From: Mucilaginibacter sp. KACC 22773
GTDB taxonomy: Bacteria; Bacteroidota; Bacteroidia; Sphingobacteriales; Sphingobacteriaceae
Assembly: GCF_028736215.1 (NCBI RefSeq)
Contig: NZ_CP117883.1
Location: 1,550,001 to 1,614,000, forward strand
Length of the DNA: 64,000 nt
Reading direction: 5' to 3'
Positions 1-7,981 of this stretch are shown in pieces (positions within the stretch are counted from its first letter, which is position 1; the number at the start of each line of letters is the position of its first letter). The position numbers and the translations under genes were made by a program. The notes below the pieces were generated by a model that was not told the DNA's origin, made no database searches, and saw only the letters and a list, made by a program, of their open reading frames with translations.

Positions 1-1
1 C

Positions 2-202
2 ATCCGCCGGTTAATTACCGATTTGGGTAAAACCAAAACCATCATCCTATCTACCCATATTATGCAGGAGGTTGAAGCCGTTTGCGATAAGGTGATCATC
101 ATCAATAAAGGCAAAATAGTTGCTGATGACACCCTGCAAGGGTTGCGGGCCGGTAATAACAATAAAACGTTGGAGAAAATATTTATCAGTCTTACCAATT
201 AA
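2..202 (+). CDS. gldA: ABC transporter ATP-binding protein, GldA-like (3' end only)
   Basis: The frame is open from before base 2 and stops at TAA 200-202, so only the last 66 residues are present. The piece STHIMQEVEAVCDKV contains the H-loop histidine of ABC ATPases, followed by the usual 'VIIINKGKIVADD' segment. The match is closest to the gliding-motility ATPase GldA and its many Bacteroidota relatives that power ABC-2 type exporters. Walker A, Walker B and the signature motif lie outside the window, so GldA versus a generic ABC-2 ATPase cannot be settled. The next gene starts 53 bp downstream in the same direction. Confidence 0.75.
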   Translation: MRRLITDLGKTKTIILSTHIMQEVEAVCDKVIIINKGKIVADDTLQGLRAGNNNKTLEKIFISLTN

Positions 203-255
203 TTGGCGTAAATATTTTTATTTTCGCCTCAATAATTAACCTTATCATAATAAAC

Positions 256-873
256 ATGAAAAAAACATTACTCGCCCTTTTTATTTTATTTGGCACCGTA
301 CTTACTGTTAAAGCACAGGACGATGAACTTTTACCAAGGTTTAGCGCAGGTTTTGGTGTTGGCGTTACAACCGGCCCCCAACATTCGGGGTTTCCGGCAG
401 CGGGCAGCCTTGGCTTAAAAGGGGAATACCCAATAGCCGGCAGCCCGGTATGTATTACAGCATCGGTGGCATACCAGTTTTACGTATCGAGCGATGGCTA
501 TAACTACAGCTACAATAGTAACTATGGTGAAAGCACCACCGGCACTATAGCATCATTTGTTCCTGTAATGGCTGGCGCAAGGGTATATGTTAACAAGCTT
601 TTTTTTGAAGGCGATGTTGGTGCATCTTTCAACCTTAATTCTGGTAAGTCATACACAGCCCAAAAGGTAGCACCTATACTTTCGCCAAGTATTGGTTATG
701 GTTTCAGGTTCGGGTCGTCGCAAAAAATTGGGCTCGATTTAAGCCTGTCGTACGAAACCCGCCTGGAAAAAACACAAACACCTTCCGATCTTACGGTTGT
801 TAGCCCTTATATCAGCGGTTACGGCAGCTATAACCTGGTAGCCTTTCACGTGGCATTCAGCTTAGGATTATAA
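256..873 (+). CDS. small outer-membrane beta-barrel protein (paralogue 1)
   Basis: This is a 205-residue exported protein. Residues 1-20 are a lysine-start hydrophobic signal peptide ending VKA, with mature Gln21. The rest alternates polar and aromatic/glycine residues in short strands (for example ASFVPVMAGARVYV, KIGLDLSLSYETR) and ends in a hydrophobic strand, as in OmpA-like or PorT-like barrels of 8 strands. It is clearly paralogous to the gene at 1704-2312: both share MKKTLL, the 'GFG.G...GP' segment, '.G.KFEFPI..PV.I.AS.AY' and 'GLDLSL.YETR'. The function is unknown. Similar Bacteroidota proteins are annotated only as outer membrane beta-barrel proteins. A terminator follows at 896-925. 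Confidence 0.8.
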   Translation: MKKTLLALFILFGTVLTVKAQDDELLPRFSAGFGVGVTTGPQHSGFPAAGSLGLKGEYPIAGSPVCITASVAYQFYVSSDGYNYSYNSNYGESTTGTIASFVPVMAGARVYVNKLFFEGDVGASFNLNSGKSYTAQKVAPILSPSIGYGFRFGSSQKIGLDLSLSYETRLEKTQTPSDLTVVSPYISGYGSYNLVAFHVAFSLGL

Positions 874-895
874 TATCGAAATGATTTAATGAACG

Positions 896-925
896 GCCCC
901 GGCGATTGATTTGCCGGGGCTTTTT
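896..925 (+). terminator. intrinsic terminator after the first beta-barrel gene
   Basis: A perfect 8 bp GC-rich inverted repeat (GCCCCGGC at 896-903, GCCGGGGC at 913-920) with a 9 nt loop is followed directly by TTTTT. It lies 22 bp after the stop codon of the gene at 256-873. Confidence 0.8.
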
Positions 926-1025
926 ATTGAATAATAAATTTACCGGGCTTAAATATAAATTATTGGCCTCAGGCTGTCGCATTTAACTGCCGGGGTACGT
1001 AACTGTTGTATAACCTCAAATCTGT

Positions 1026-1625
1026 ATGCAAGCTAAATCAATCCGTTTGTTTTTATTATTGATGCTTTGCGGGGCATCCACCCTGGTTAAAGCACAATCG
1101 GGTAATAAAATTAATATCAGCATAGGGCCGGATGTTGGTATTCCCTTTAATACCGAACACACCTATCAGGTGCATACCCGCGATATTTACCAGGATGGTT
1201 TGGGCGGTAACATCAGGGCCGAGTTGCCTATCACCGTAGGTTTACACCTGACGGCAAGTGTGGGTTATGTGGTTTACCACTCCAATGTAAAGTATTTTTA
1301 TTTAACGCCCTGGCAAGGTACTATTAATAGTTCATCGGCCCCGGCAGGCCCGCCGCCTTATAAGTATATACCGCTAAAAGTGGGTTTGCGTTATTACTAC
1401 TCAAAGTATCTTTATATAGCTGCAGAGGCTGGCGACGCGGTTAAAGTTCAAAAACAGGCTGTATCGTCTTTTATATATTCGGGAGGCATAGGTGCCGCAA
1501 TTCCCTTTGGTGTTCATCATGGTCTGGATATTGGTGTGCGTTACGAAAGCGGTTATAAAAACATCGATTCGGATTTTAAGATGGCGCAGCTGGGTATTGG
1601 GTTTGCTTATAAATATACCTTTTAA
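1026..1625 (+). CDS. outer-membrane beta-barrel protein
   Basis: This 199-residue protein has a signal peptide (about residues 1-23, ending VKA, then Gln). Its amphipathic beta-strand pattern includes 'HGLDIGVRYESGY', and the C-terminus ends on Phe (FAYKYTF), typical of outer-membrane barrels recognised by BAM. It has roughly the same length and strand order as its two neighbours but is much more diverged in sequence, so it is probably an older duplicate. It sits between the two close paralogues, all in the same orientation. The specific function is unknown. Confidence 0.75.
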   Translation: MQAKSIRLFLLLMLCGASTLVKAQSGNKINISIGPDVGIPFNTEHTYQVHTRDIYQDGLGGNIRAELPITVGLHLTASVGYVVYHSNVKYFYLTPWQGTINSSSAPAGPPPYKYIPLKVGLRYYYSKYLYIAAEAGDAVKVQKQAVSSFIYSGGIGAAIPFGVHHGLDIGVRYESGYKNIDSDFKMAQLGIGFAYKYTF

Positions 1626-1703
1626 AAGTATTTGCAACCAGGGCATGGTTTTGCCTTCCTGAAAATTCCCTAATAAGGGCGAAATTTGAATATACCCTGT
1701 CAC

Positions 1704-2312
1704 ATGAAAAAAACTTTACTTGTCCTATTGTTCTTAACGGTTATCACTTTTACCGCAATGGCGCAAACCGATGTTAATCCGCTTTCGCGGGTAGCGGTTG
1801 GCTTTGGTTTAGGGGCTACAGTAGGTCCGCATAGCAATGAATACCCTGTAGCCAGTGGTTTTGGTATTAAATTCGAATTTCCTATCAAATCAACCCCGGT
1901 TAGTATCATGGCCTCGGGGGCTTATACTTTTATGTTGTCAAGGGCCGCTTACAACACAAATAGGTATAATTACAATGACAATGATGTCGATGACGGCGAT
2001 GTTCATATCGCTTCATTTGCGCCTGTGGAATTAGGAGTGAGGGTGTATATGAGTAATCTTTTTGTCGAAGGCAACGCCGGTGTATCGTTTAATTTAAATG
2101 AAAACCACGGTAATTACACCGGCAAAAAAGTGGCCCTGGTTATAGCCCCTAATATTGGTTATTCCTTCAGGTTTAAAACATCAAAAAAATATGGGCTGGA
2201 TTTAAGCCTGGGCTACGAAACCCGACCCGAAGATTCCCAGCTTCATGAGTTTAGTAATTATGGCAGTTACAATCAAATAGCGGTACACGCAGTTTTTAGC
2301 ATAGGCTATTGA
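1704..2312 (+). CDS. small outer-membrane beta-barrel protein (paralogue 2)
   Basis: The frame opens at 1686, but the Met at 1704 begins a normal signal peptide (MKKTLLVLLF... ending AMA, then Gln) that aligns with the start of the paralogue at 256, so 1704 is preferred. That gives 202 residues. The mature part alternates like an 8-strand barrel and includes an acidic Asn/Asp-rich external loop (around 'YNDNDVDDGDV'). That loop replaces a Tyr/Ser/Asn-rich loop in the first copy, so the paralogues differ most where the surface would be exposed. The function is unknown. Confidence 0.78.
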   Translation: MKKTLLVLLFLTVITFTAMAQTDVNPLSRVAVGFGLGATVGPHSNEYPVASGFGIKFEFPIKSTPVSIMASGAYTFMLSRAAYNTNRYNYNDNDVDDGDVHIASFAPVELGVRVYMSNLFVEGNAGVSFNLNENHGNYTGKKVALVIAPNIGYSFRFKTSKKYGLDLSLGYETRPEDSQLHEFSNYGSYNQIAVHAVFSIGY

Positions 2313-2390
2313 TTTTGGGTTTTCAATACTTTAAATATCCCGGCTGTTATCTGGCGCCCTTTACCGGACTAAAACGCTTGCAATCAGAAT

Positions 2391-2416
2391 AGCGATCTGT
2401 GAGGACACAGATCGCT
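2391..2416. repeat. perfect 11 bp inverted repeat between convergent genes
   Basis: AGCGATCTGTG (2391-2401) and CACAGATCGCT (2406-2416) are perfect complements around the 4 nt loop AGGA. The repeat lies between the rightward beta-barrel gene and the leftward hpd gene, where a shared terminator is expected. No T-run follows on either strand, so a canonical intrinsic terminator is not shown. Confidence 0.7.
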
Positions 2417-2420
2417 CTAG

Positions 2421-2457
2421 TGGCTTTAGGCTTTCAGCATTCTGCTTTCAGCTTTTA
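2421..2457. repeat. degenerate GCTTT-type repeat, copy at the hpd 3' end
   Basis: This short-period tract is built from variants of GCTTT(C)AG and runs into the hpd stop codon at 2455-2457. Its word order resembles the tracts at 3671-3750 and 37274-37310. The first two bracket hpd. Confidence 0.5.
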
Positions 2458-3579
2458 AAGATTCCCCCTCAAATCCTGCTCCCTTTCAATGGCTTCAAAC
2501 AGTGCCTTGAAATTGCCGGCGCCAAATGATTTTGCCCCTTTACGCTGAATGATCTCGAAGAAAAGGGTAGGCCTGTCTTCAATAGGTTTGGTGAAAATTT
2601 GCAGCAGGTAACCTTCGTCGTCCCGGTCAACCAGTATACCCAGTTTTTTAAGTGGTTCCAGGTCTTCGTCAATGTGGCCAACCCTGTCTGTAAGCTCATC
2701 ATAGTAGGAGGTGGGTACGGTTAAAAACTCTACCCCGCGATTTTGCAGTTCGGTAACGGTAGCTACAATATCGTGGGTAGCCAGTGCCAGGTGCTGCACG
2801 CCTTCGCCCTCATAAAACTCCAGGTACTCTTCAATCTGCGATTTCTTTTTACCCTCGGCCGGCTCATTGATAGGGAATTTTACATAACCGTTGCCGTTGC
2901 TCATCACCTTACTCATTAGTGCCGAGTACTCGGTAGATATCATTTTATCATCAAAGGTTAAAATGTTTTTAAAGCCCAGTACTTCCTCATAAAAATTAAC
3001 CCACTCGTTCATTTTATGCCAGCCAACATTGCCTACGCAATGGTCTACGTACAATAAACCGGTCTCGGTTGGGTTATAGGCGGTTTCCAGTTTTTGGTAG
3101 CCGGGCAAAAATAAGCCCTTGTAGTTTTTACGCTCTACAAATAGGTGAACGGTTTCGCCATAAAGCTTAATGCCGCTGGTGCGTACTTCGCCATATTCAT
3201 CGCGCAGGGTTTGTGGCTGCTGGTAAGGTTCGGCGCCGCGGCTGGTGGTTTGTTTAAAGGCATCATAAGCATCATCAACCCAAAGGGCCAATACTTTTAC
3301 ACCATCACCATGTTTTTTGATATGCTCGGCAATAGGATGATCGGAGTGAAGGGGGGTGGTTAACACCAGCCTTATTTTGCCCTGTTGCAACACGTATGAT
3401 GCCCTGTCGCGCACACCGGTTTCGGGGCCTGCATAAGCCAGCGTTTGAAAGCCGAAGGCGGTTTTATAATAATGGGCGGCCTGCTTGGCATTACCCACAT
3501 AAAACTCAACATAATCGGTACCGTTAAGGGGCAAAAAATCAGTTGAGGTTGTTGGTTTATCTATGGTTTGTGTATGCAT
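2455..3579 (-). CDS. hpd: 4-hydroxyphenylpyruvate dioxygenase
   Basis: This cytosolic non-haem Fe(II) enzyme converts 4-hydroxyphenylpyruvate to homogentisate in tyrosine breakdown. At 374 residues it has the family's usual length. It has two VOC halves: the N-terminal half is about residues 20-150 and the catalytic half about 175-345. The likely iron ligands are His180 (in YVDHCVGNV), His263 (GVQHLALAT) and Glu342 (FFEIIQRKG). The typical C-terminal helix 'GAGNFKALFEAIEREQ' gates the active site. It lies 175 bp downstream of hmgA on the same strand, so the two successive pathway steps are probably co-transcribed despite the repeat-filled gap. Confidence 0.95.
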   Translation of the reverse strand: MHTQTIDKPTTSTDFLPLNGTDYVEFYVGNAKQAAHYYKTAFGFQTLAYAGPETGVRDRASYVLQQGKIRLVLTTPLHSDHPIAEHIKKHGDGVKVLALWVDDAYDAFKQTTSRGAEPYQQPQTLRDEYGEVRTSGIKLYGETVHLFVERKNYKGLFLPGYQKLETAYNPTETGLLYVDHCVGNVGWHKMNEWVNFYEEVLGFKNILTFDDKMISTEYSALMSKVMSNGNGYVKFPINEPAEGKKKSQIEEYLEFYEGEGVQHLALATHDIVATVTELQNRGVEFLTVPTSYYDELTDRVGHIDEDLEPLKKLGILVDRDDEGYLLQIFTKPIEDRPTLFFEIIQRKGAKSFGAGNFKALFEAIEREQDLRGNL

Positions 3580-3670
3580 TTTAATTAGTGAATTAGTGAG
3601 TTATTGAATTATTGATTTGAAAAGGGCGGCGGCTTAATCCTGAATTATTGAATTGAAAGGGGGAGAGTCC

Positions 3671-3750
3671 TTGCAGCTTTTGCCTTTAACCTTTCACCCA
3701 TTTTAACTTGATTGCAGCTACCTTTTGCCTTTCAGCTTTTACCTTTCGCC
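3671..3750. repeat. degenerate pyrimidine-rich repeat tract between hmgA and hpd
   Basis: Two imperfect copies of a unit reading roughly GCAGCTTTTGCCTTT-ACCTTTC follow each other. Just before them (about 3613-3665) lie two copies of a GAATTATTGA-TTGAAA-GGG unit. The 13-mer CTTTCAGCTTTTA is shared with the tract at the hpd 3' end. There is no coding potential and no clear promoter. Confidence 0.55.
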
Positions 3751-3754
3751 TAAC

Positions 3755-4912
3755 CTACATTTGCCAGCTTTTATAATAATTTTCATCCTCAATCTTAATA
3801 GCATCTTCGGTAAGCATCAGCGGCCTGAAGGGGTCAATCATCACGGCAAGCTCGTCGGTTGATTCTTTGCCTATTGATTTCTCTACCGATCCTGGGTGCG
3901 GGCCATGCGGGATACCGCCCGGGTGCAGGGTTATCTGGCCCTTAACCACGCTTTTGCGGCTCATAAAATCGCCATCTACATAATACAAAACCTCGTCGCT
4001 ATCTACATTGCTGTGGTTGTAAGGGGCGGGAATAGACAGGGGGTGATAATCAAACTTTCGGGGCACAAATGAGCATATCACAAAGTTGTTACCCTCAAAA
4101 GTTTGGTGTACGGGCGGTGGCTGGTGCAGGCGGCCTGTTATCGGTTCAAAGTCATGGATAGATAGCGCCCATGGGTAATGGAAACCATCCCAGCCAATAA
4201 AATCAAAGGGATGTGTACCGTAAATGTAGGGGTAAATAAGGCCTTGTTTTTTAATCAGGATTTTGAAATCGCCGTGCTCATCATGGGTTTCCAGGTTGGC
4301 CGGGCGTTTAATATCGCGCTCGCAATAAGGCGAATGTTCCATCAGCTGCCCGTATTGGTTGCGGTAGCGTTTAGGCGCACGTATGGGGCTAAAGCTTTCG
4401 ATGATGAACAGGCGGTTTGCTGTGCCATCAAACTCCATCTGGTAAATGGTACCACGTGGTATTACCAGGTAATCGCCGTAGCCGAATTTAATATTACCGA
4501 ACCCGGTTTTTAAAGTGCCTGTACCTTCATGGATAAACACCACCTCGTCGGCCTGGCTGTTTTTGTAAAAATAATTGGTCATGCTTTGGCGTGGCGCGGC
4601 CAGTGAAATATGCAAATCGCTGTTAACCAGTACAGGTTTGCGGCTTTGCAGGTAATCATCTTCGGGCGGTACATTAAAGCCTATCAGGCTGGTATGTTTC
4701 AGGTGTTTTTCGCGGGCTATTTGTGGCTCAACACTATACGGCTCGCCAAGGGTTTTAACAATGGTAGGTGGGTATACGTGGTAAACCAACGAATAAAGGC
4801 TCGAAAAACCTTCGGTAGAAACCAGCTCTTCGGCGTATAAGGTACCATCGGGCTTACGGAACTGCGTATGCCTTTTAGGCGGAATTGCTCCTAATGAATG
4901 ATATACAGGCAT
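3755..4912 (-). CDS. hmgA: homogentisate 1,2-dioxygenase
   Basis: This 385-residue Fe(II) cupin enzyme cleaves the aromatic ring of homogentisate to maleylacetoacetate, the step after HPPD. The family hallmark 'HPGGIPHGPHPGS' (about residues 330-342) supplies metal-site histidines. The cupin strand region around 'DEVVFIHEGTGTLKT' and the later 'DEVLYYVDGDFMSR' are also typical. It is somewhat shorter than the ~430-residue eukaryotic and proteobacterial enzymes, which is usual for the Bacteroidota branch. The maleylacetoacetate isomerase and fumarylacetoacetase genes are not in the window. Confidence 0.93.
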   Translation of the reverse strand: MPVYHSLGAIPPKRHTQFRKPDGTLYAEELVSTEGFSSLYSLVYHVYPPTIVKTLGEPYSVEPQIAREKHLKHTSLIGFNVPPEDDYLQSRKPVLVNSDLHISLAAPRQSMTNYFYKNSQADEVVFIHEGTGTLKTGFGNIKFGYGDYLVIPRGTIYQMEFDGTANRLFIIESFSPIRAPKRYRNQYGQLMEHSPYCERDIKRPANLETHDEHGDFKILIKKQGLIYPYIYGTHPFDFIGWDGFHYPWALSIHDFEPITGRLHQPPPVHQTFEGNNFVICSFVPRKFDYHPLSIPAPYNHSNVDSDEVLYYVDGDFMSRKSVVKGQITLHPGGIPHGPHPGSVEKSIGKESTDELAVMIDPFRPLMLTEDAIKIEDENYYKSWQM

Positions 4913-5316
4913 TGTGTTTTAATTGGTTGATAATAAAACGTTTAAAGTACCAGGATAGTTTCGGAAGTTTTAAATATGCTTATAGCGCAAATGGGCCATA
5001 TGGCTGTAAACCGGCTTTGGCAATAATTAAAAAAGAAGAGTGGAAAAGGGAGTTAGTATTGAGCCAGCACAGCTTTGGCAAGCATAGCATCCCTAAACGA
5101 TGATGCATCGCTCATGGAGGTAAGCCCCAGGGAAAAATAAAAGTGCTTTTGTATGCTCATGGTTTATTTAATACGAAGTTAGGTGGTTTATTATTGCAAA
5201 GCAAATTTTTAGCTGGAGAAAAAGAACGGGTTTGTTTTATAACATCTCAATTTTAATTCCTCTCTTTAACCTTTTATTTATTAAGTAAACAGGAGGGGTG
5301 CGGAATAAATATCAAA
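4913..5316. other. 404 bp intergenic region upstream of hmgA
   Basis: This AT-rich region separates hmgA from the 3' end of the leftward SGNH/MBOAT cassette. It presumably holds the hmgA promoter, but I cannot point to a convincing TAnnTTTG box. The only coding candidate is the 35-codon leftward reading frame at 5053-5160, listed separately. Confidence 0.5.
5053..5160 (-). CDS. possible 35-residue small protein upstream of hmgA
   Basis: An ATG at 5160-5158 opens a frame ending TAA at 5055-5053. The peptide begins MSIQKHFYFSLGL and ends AMLAKAVLAQY. It is moderately hydrophobic, has no Cys and no clear signal peptide, and could be a leader-type peptide, a remnant of a longer gene or chance. 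It runs in the same direction as hmgA, 140 bp upstream. I do not recognise it. Confidence 0.22.
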   Translation of the reverse strand: MSIQKHFYFSLGLTSMSDASSFRDAMLAKAVLAQY

Positions 5317-6228
5317 TCAGTTTTTGATTAGTTTATCGGCCAAATCTTCGGAGAATTTATGCGCTCCTATATCATTCATATGTAAATCATCATGGAATAA
5401 GGTATGGTCAAAAAAACGCGGGTCGTTTTCATAGTTGACGAAGCTTACATTAGAATATTTTTTACAAAAAGAACCCATGATGGTCACTACCTGGTTGCGT
5501 GGGGCAAAGGTAAAATAGATTGGAGATATAACCACGGTTATTTTAATGCCCCGTCTATGAAGCTGGCTCAAAAAATCATCTAAAATGTTAACTCTTTGCT
5601 GTATTAACTTTTCATATTTAAATGGTTTCACGGGTTGGTTATCCATCATATCATCAAATTTGAGATATCCTTCCACATCAATACCAAAGCCGGCTTTATG
5701 CGATGACAGGTTACCCATAATAATATCGCCTATCATTGAATTGTAGGGATAAATTTGTGACATTAATTTAAAACGCTCAAACCGGCTGTTGTATTTTATA
5801 AAGTTGGCAACCGCCGGATTATCCCTATAAGGAAGCAACATTGATAAGCTATTTTCTTCGGAGTTGGCAAAATCATCAGGATCCAGCTCAAGCACTATAT
5901 GTTTGGGCCTGTACCGCTCCAGCACGGCCGACATGGCGGCCAGGCTATATATCATTTTAGAAGCATCGCGCCCACAATTGTAAAAAGTTGTATTAAACTT
6001 TTTTTCAAATACAGCCGGCACATAGTGGCGGCTGGCCCTTGATGAACCAAATACCAAAAAATCGGCGGTGGTTGTATTCATGACATAGGTGGTGCTGTTG
6101 AGTTTTTCTTTAAAAAAGAGAAATTTAAGCGTTTTGCCAACAGCAAAATCAAGAATGATCAACACCAGCAAAAGCAGGACAAACTTTTTAAAAAACCTTT
6201 TCAAATCGCTATTTGGGTGATCTTGCAT
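5317..6228 (-). CDS. membrane-anchored SGNH-type hydrolase, DltD-like
   Basis: This is a 303-residue protein with one N-terminal membrane segment (about residues 15-38) and a periplasmic SGNH fold. GSSRAS at 61-66 holds the nucleophile serine of block I. 'FYNCGRDAS' follows as block II, and D280-x-x-H283 (in DDLHMND) supplies the Asp/His pair. The longer frame starts at 6273 inside the MBOAT gene. The ATG at 6228 is preferred because it begins one base after the MBOAT stop, a coupled arrangement. The size and layout match DltD and AlgJ/X-type partners of MBOAT proteins, which remove or transfer the acyl group outside the membrane. The substrate is unknown. Confidence 0.72.
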   Translation of the reverse strand: MQDHPNSDLKRFFKKFVLLLLVLIILDFAVGKTLKFLFFKEKLNSTTYVMNTTTADFLVFGSSRASRHYVPAVFEKKFNTTFYNCGRDASKMIYSLAAMSAVLERYRPKHIVLELDPDDFANSEENSLSMLLPYRDNPAVANFIKYNSRFERFKLMSQIYPYNSMIGDIIMGNLSSHKAGFGIDVEGYLKFDDMMDNQPVKPFKYEKLIQQRVNILDDFLSQLHRRGIKITVVISPIYFTFAPRNQVVTIMGSFCKKYSNVSFVNYENDPRFFDHTLFHDDLHMNDIGAHKFSEDLADKLIKN

Positions 6229-6229
6229 G

Positions 6230-7660
6230 TTAAAACTGGAAATAAATAAATTGATTTTTATCAAATACACCAAAAAGCAATATGATGATCACCAGCGAGC
6301 AATAGCTTAAGTGTCTTATAAATAAGTTCTTGTTATTATAAAAGGCCAGGCTTTTCAAACTCCCGTACTCTTCTATAAAATCGCTTATAAATAGTATCGA
6401 TAGAAATACTGAAGCGTAAATCATTAACCAATTATTTTCGGCAATAAATAATTTGCCATGATCAAAAAGTATTTTGTGGACAATGCTGGTGGCCTGTGTA
6501 AATGTGGCAGCCCTAAAAAAGATATATGTGAAGCAGATAAACGTAAATGTTAAAAAGGTAGAGGTTACTTTTACTACCAGTTCTGGTAAGTTTTTGAATA
6601 TTTTTTTGCGTATTTTTTTTGTTAAAAATTCATACGCTACAGCAATGCCATGTAGTAAACCATAAACCACGTACGGCCAGCCGGCGCCGTGCCACAAGCC
6701 GCTCACCGCAAAAGTTACCAATACTGCAAACACTACTGCAAGTTTTCCCCAGCTCCTTAATGCAACTACTATGGGCGTAAAAAGATAATCGTTAAACCAA
6801 GTTGATAATGAAATATGCCAGCGCCGCCAAAGTTCGGATATGTTTTTACTGAAAAAAGGCCTGTTAAAGTTTGTCATGAGTTTAAATCCCATTACACGGG
6901 CACTGCCAATGGCAATATCGGAGTATCCCGAAAAATCGCAATATATCTGGAGCGCAAAAAATAAAGTAGCCACAAACAGAGTAGTACCATTATGGTGGCT
7001 GGAGTTGTTGTATACCGCGTTTACATAAATTGCGAGCCTATCGGCAATTACTACCTTTTTGAAATAACCCCACAGCATTCTTTTTAGTCCGTAGGTGACG
7101 TCATCGTAGTTAAAATTATGCTTTTCATAAAACTGATGCAGCATATTTTGCGGCCGCTCAATTGGACCGGCCACCAGTTGGGGGTAAAACATTACGTACA
7201 GCGCGTAAATTCCAAAATGCTTTTCGGCTTTTTGGTTGCCCCGATAAACCTCAATAACATAGCTAAGGCTTTGAAATGTATGGAATGATAGCCCTATAGG
7301 CAATAATATTTTTAGCGACTGAACGGAATAATTCCAATGTGCAACCTCTGCTAAAAGCCGGATATTATCGTTAAAGAAATTAAAATATTTGAAAATGAAC
7401 AACACTACACAAGTAGATATAATGCTTATGACGAGATAAAACTTCCGCTTGTGCCCTTCCGTCTTTTCAATATATATGGCAGCTACATAATCAATTAAAA
7501 TAGTTACCAGCAGTATAAGGATATAAATTGGCACAAAGAGCATATAAAAAATACAGCTTGCAATAAGTAAAAGCGGCCACCTGAATTTATAAGGAAATAA
7601 GAAATACAGCGCAGTTACTACAGGAAAAAAAATTAAAAATTCGAAGGAGTTAAATAGCAT
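6230..7660 (-). CDS. MBOAT family membrane-bound O-acyltransferase (DltB/AlgI-like)
   Basis: This 476-residue polytopic membrane protein carries the MBOAT signature. 'LWRRWHISLSTWFNDYL' has His282, and 'GLWHGAGW' has His324, the conserved catalytic histidine. AlgI and DltB use this fold to pass acyl groups from the cytosol across the membrane to a polysaccharide or teichoic acid. The phrase 'GPIERPQNM' and the length also fit AlgI-like proteins. The gene lies 72 bp after the carrier-protein gene and one base before the SGNH gene. That argues that it accepts an acyl group from the adjacent carrier, as DltB does from DltC. Confidence 0.9.
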   Translation of the reverse strand: MLFNSFEFLIFFPVVTALYFLFPYKFRWPLLLIASCIFYMLFVPIYILILLVTILIDYVAAIYIEKTEGHKRKFYLVISIISTCVVLFIFKYFNFFNDNIRLLAEVAHWNYSVQSLKILLPIGLSFHTFQSLSYVIEVYRGNQKAEKHFGIYALYVMFYPQLVAGPIERPQNMLHQFYEKHNFNYDDVTYGLKRMLWGYFKKVVIADRLAIYVNAVYNNSSHHNGTTLFVATLFFALQIYCDFSGYSDIAIGSARVMGFKLMTNFNRPFFSKNISELWRRWHISLSTWFNDYLFTPIVVALRSWGKLAVVFAVLVTFAVSGLWHGAGWPYVVYGLLHGIAVAYEFLTKKIRKKIFKNLPELVVKVTSTFLTFTFICFTYIFFRAATFTQATSIVHKILFDHGKLFIAENNWLMIYASVFLSILFISDFIEEYGSLKSLAFYNNKNLFIRHLSYCSLVIIILLFGVFDKNQFIYFQF

Positions 7661-7732
7661 ATTGCATTTATGTATTTTTAGAATAGTAGCACCTACTATT
7701 TTTTAAATGTATGGTGTACGAAAACATTGTGG

Positions 7733-7975
7733 TTAACTAAGCTTCGCATTTATTGAATCAATTAACTCCTCAATATTTTTCCAGCCTTGTATTTCCTGCG
7801 TCGAAAACCTGATCTTGTATTTTTTCTCGATAGCTACAACTAACTGGATATGATTTAGCGAATCCCAGTCCTCAACATCGTTTGCCGTTGTTTCATATTT
7901 TAAAACGATACGATCATTATCCAATTCGTCTATAAAAATTTCATTTAGTTGTTTTAACACTTCAGATTTTTCCAT
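7733..7975 (-). CDS. acyl/peptidyl carrier protein
   Basis: This 80-residue acidic four-helix carrier has Ser39 in 'DWDSLNHI', the site for a 4'-phosphopantetheine arm. The 'IEKKYKIRF' helix III region is typical. It is far from FabF/FabG-type fatty-acid genes and sits 6 bp after the FkbH-like gene. It is therefore a dedicated carrier for the cassette rather than the housekeeping AcpP. No phosphopantetheinyl transferase gene is nearby. Confidence 0.9.
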   Translation of the reverse strand: MEKSEVLKQLNEIFIDELDNDRIVLKYETTANDVEDWDSLNHIQLVVAIEKKYKIRFSTQEIQGWKNIEELIDSINAKLS

Positions 7976-7981
7976 TTCAAT

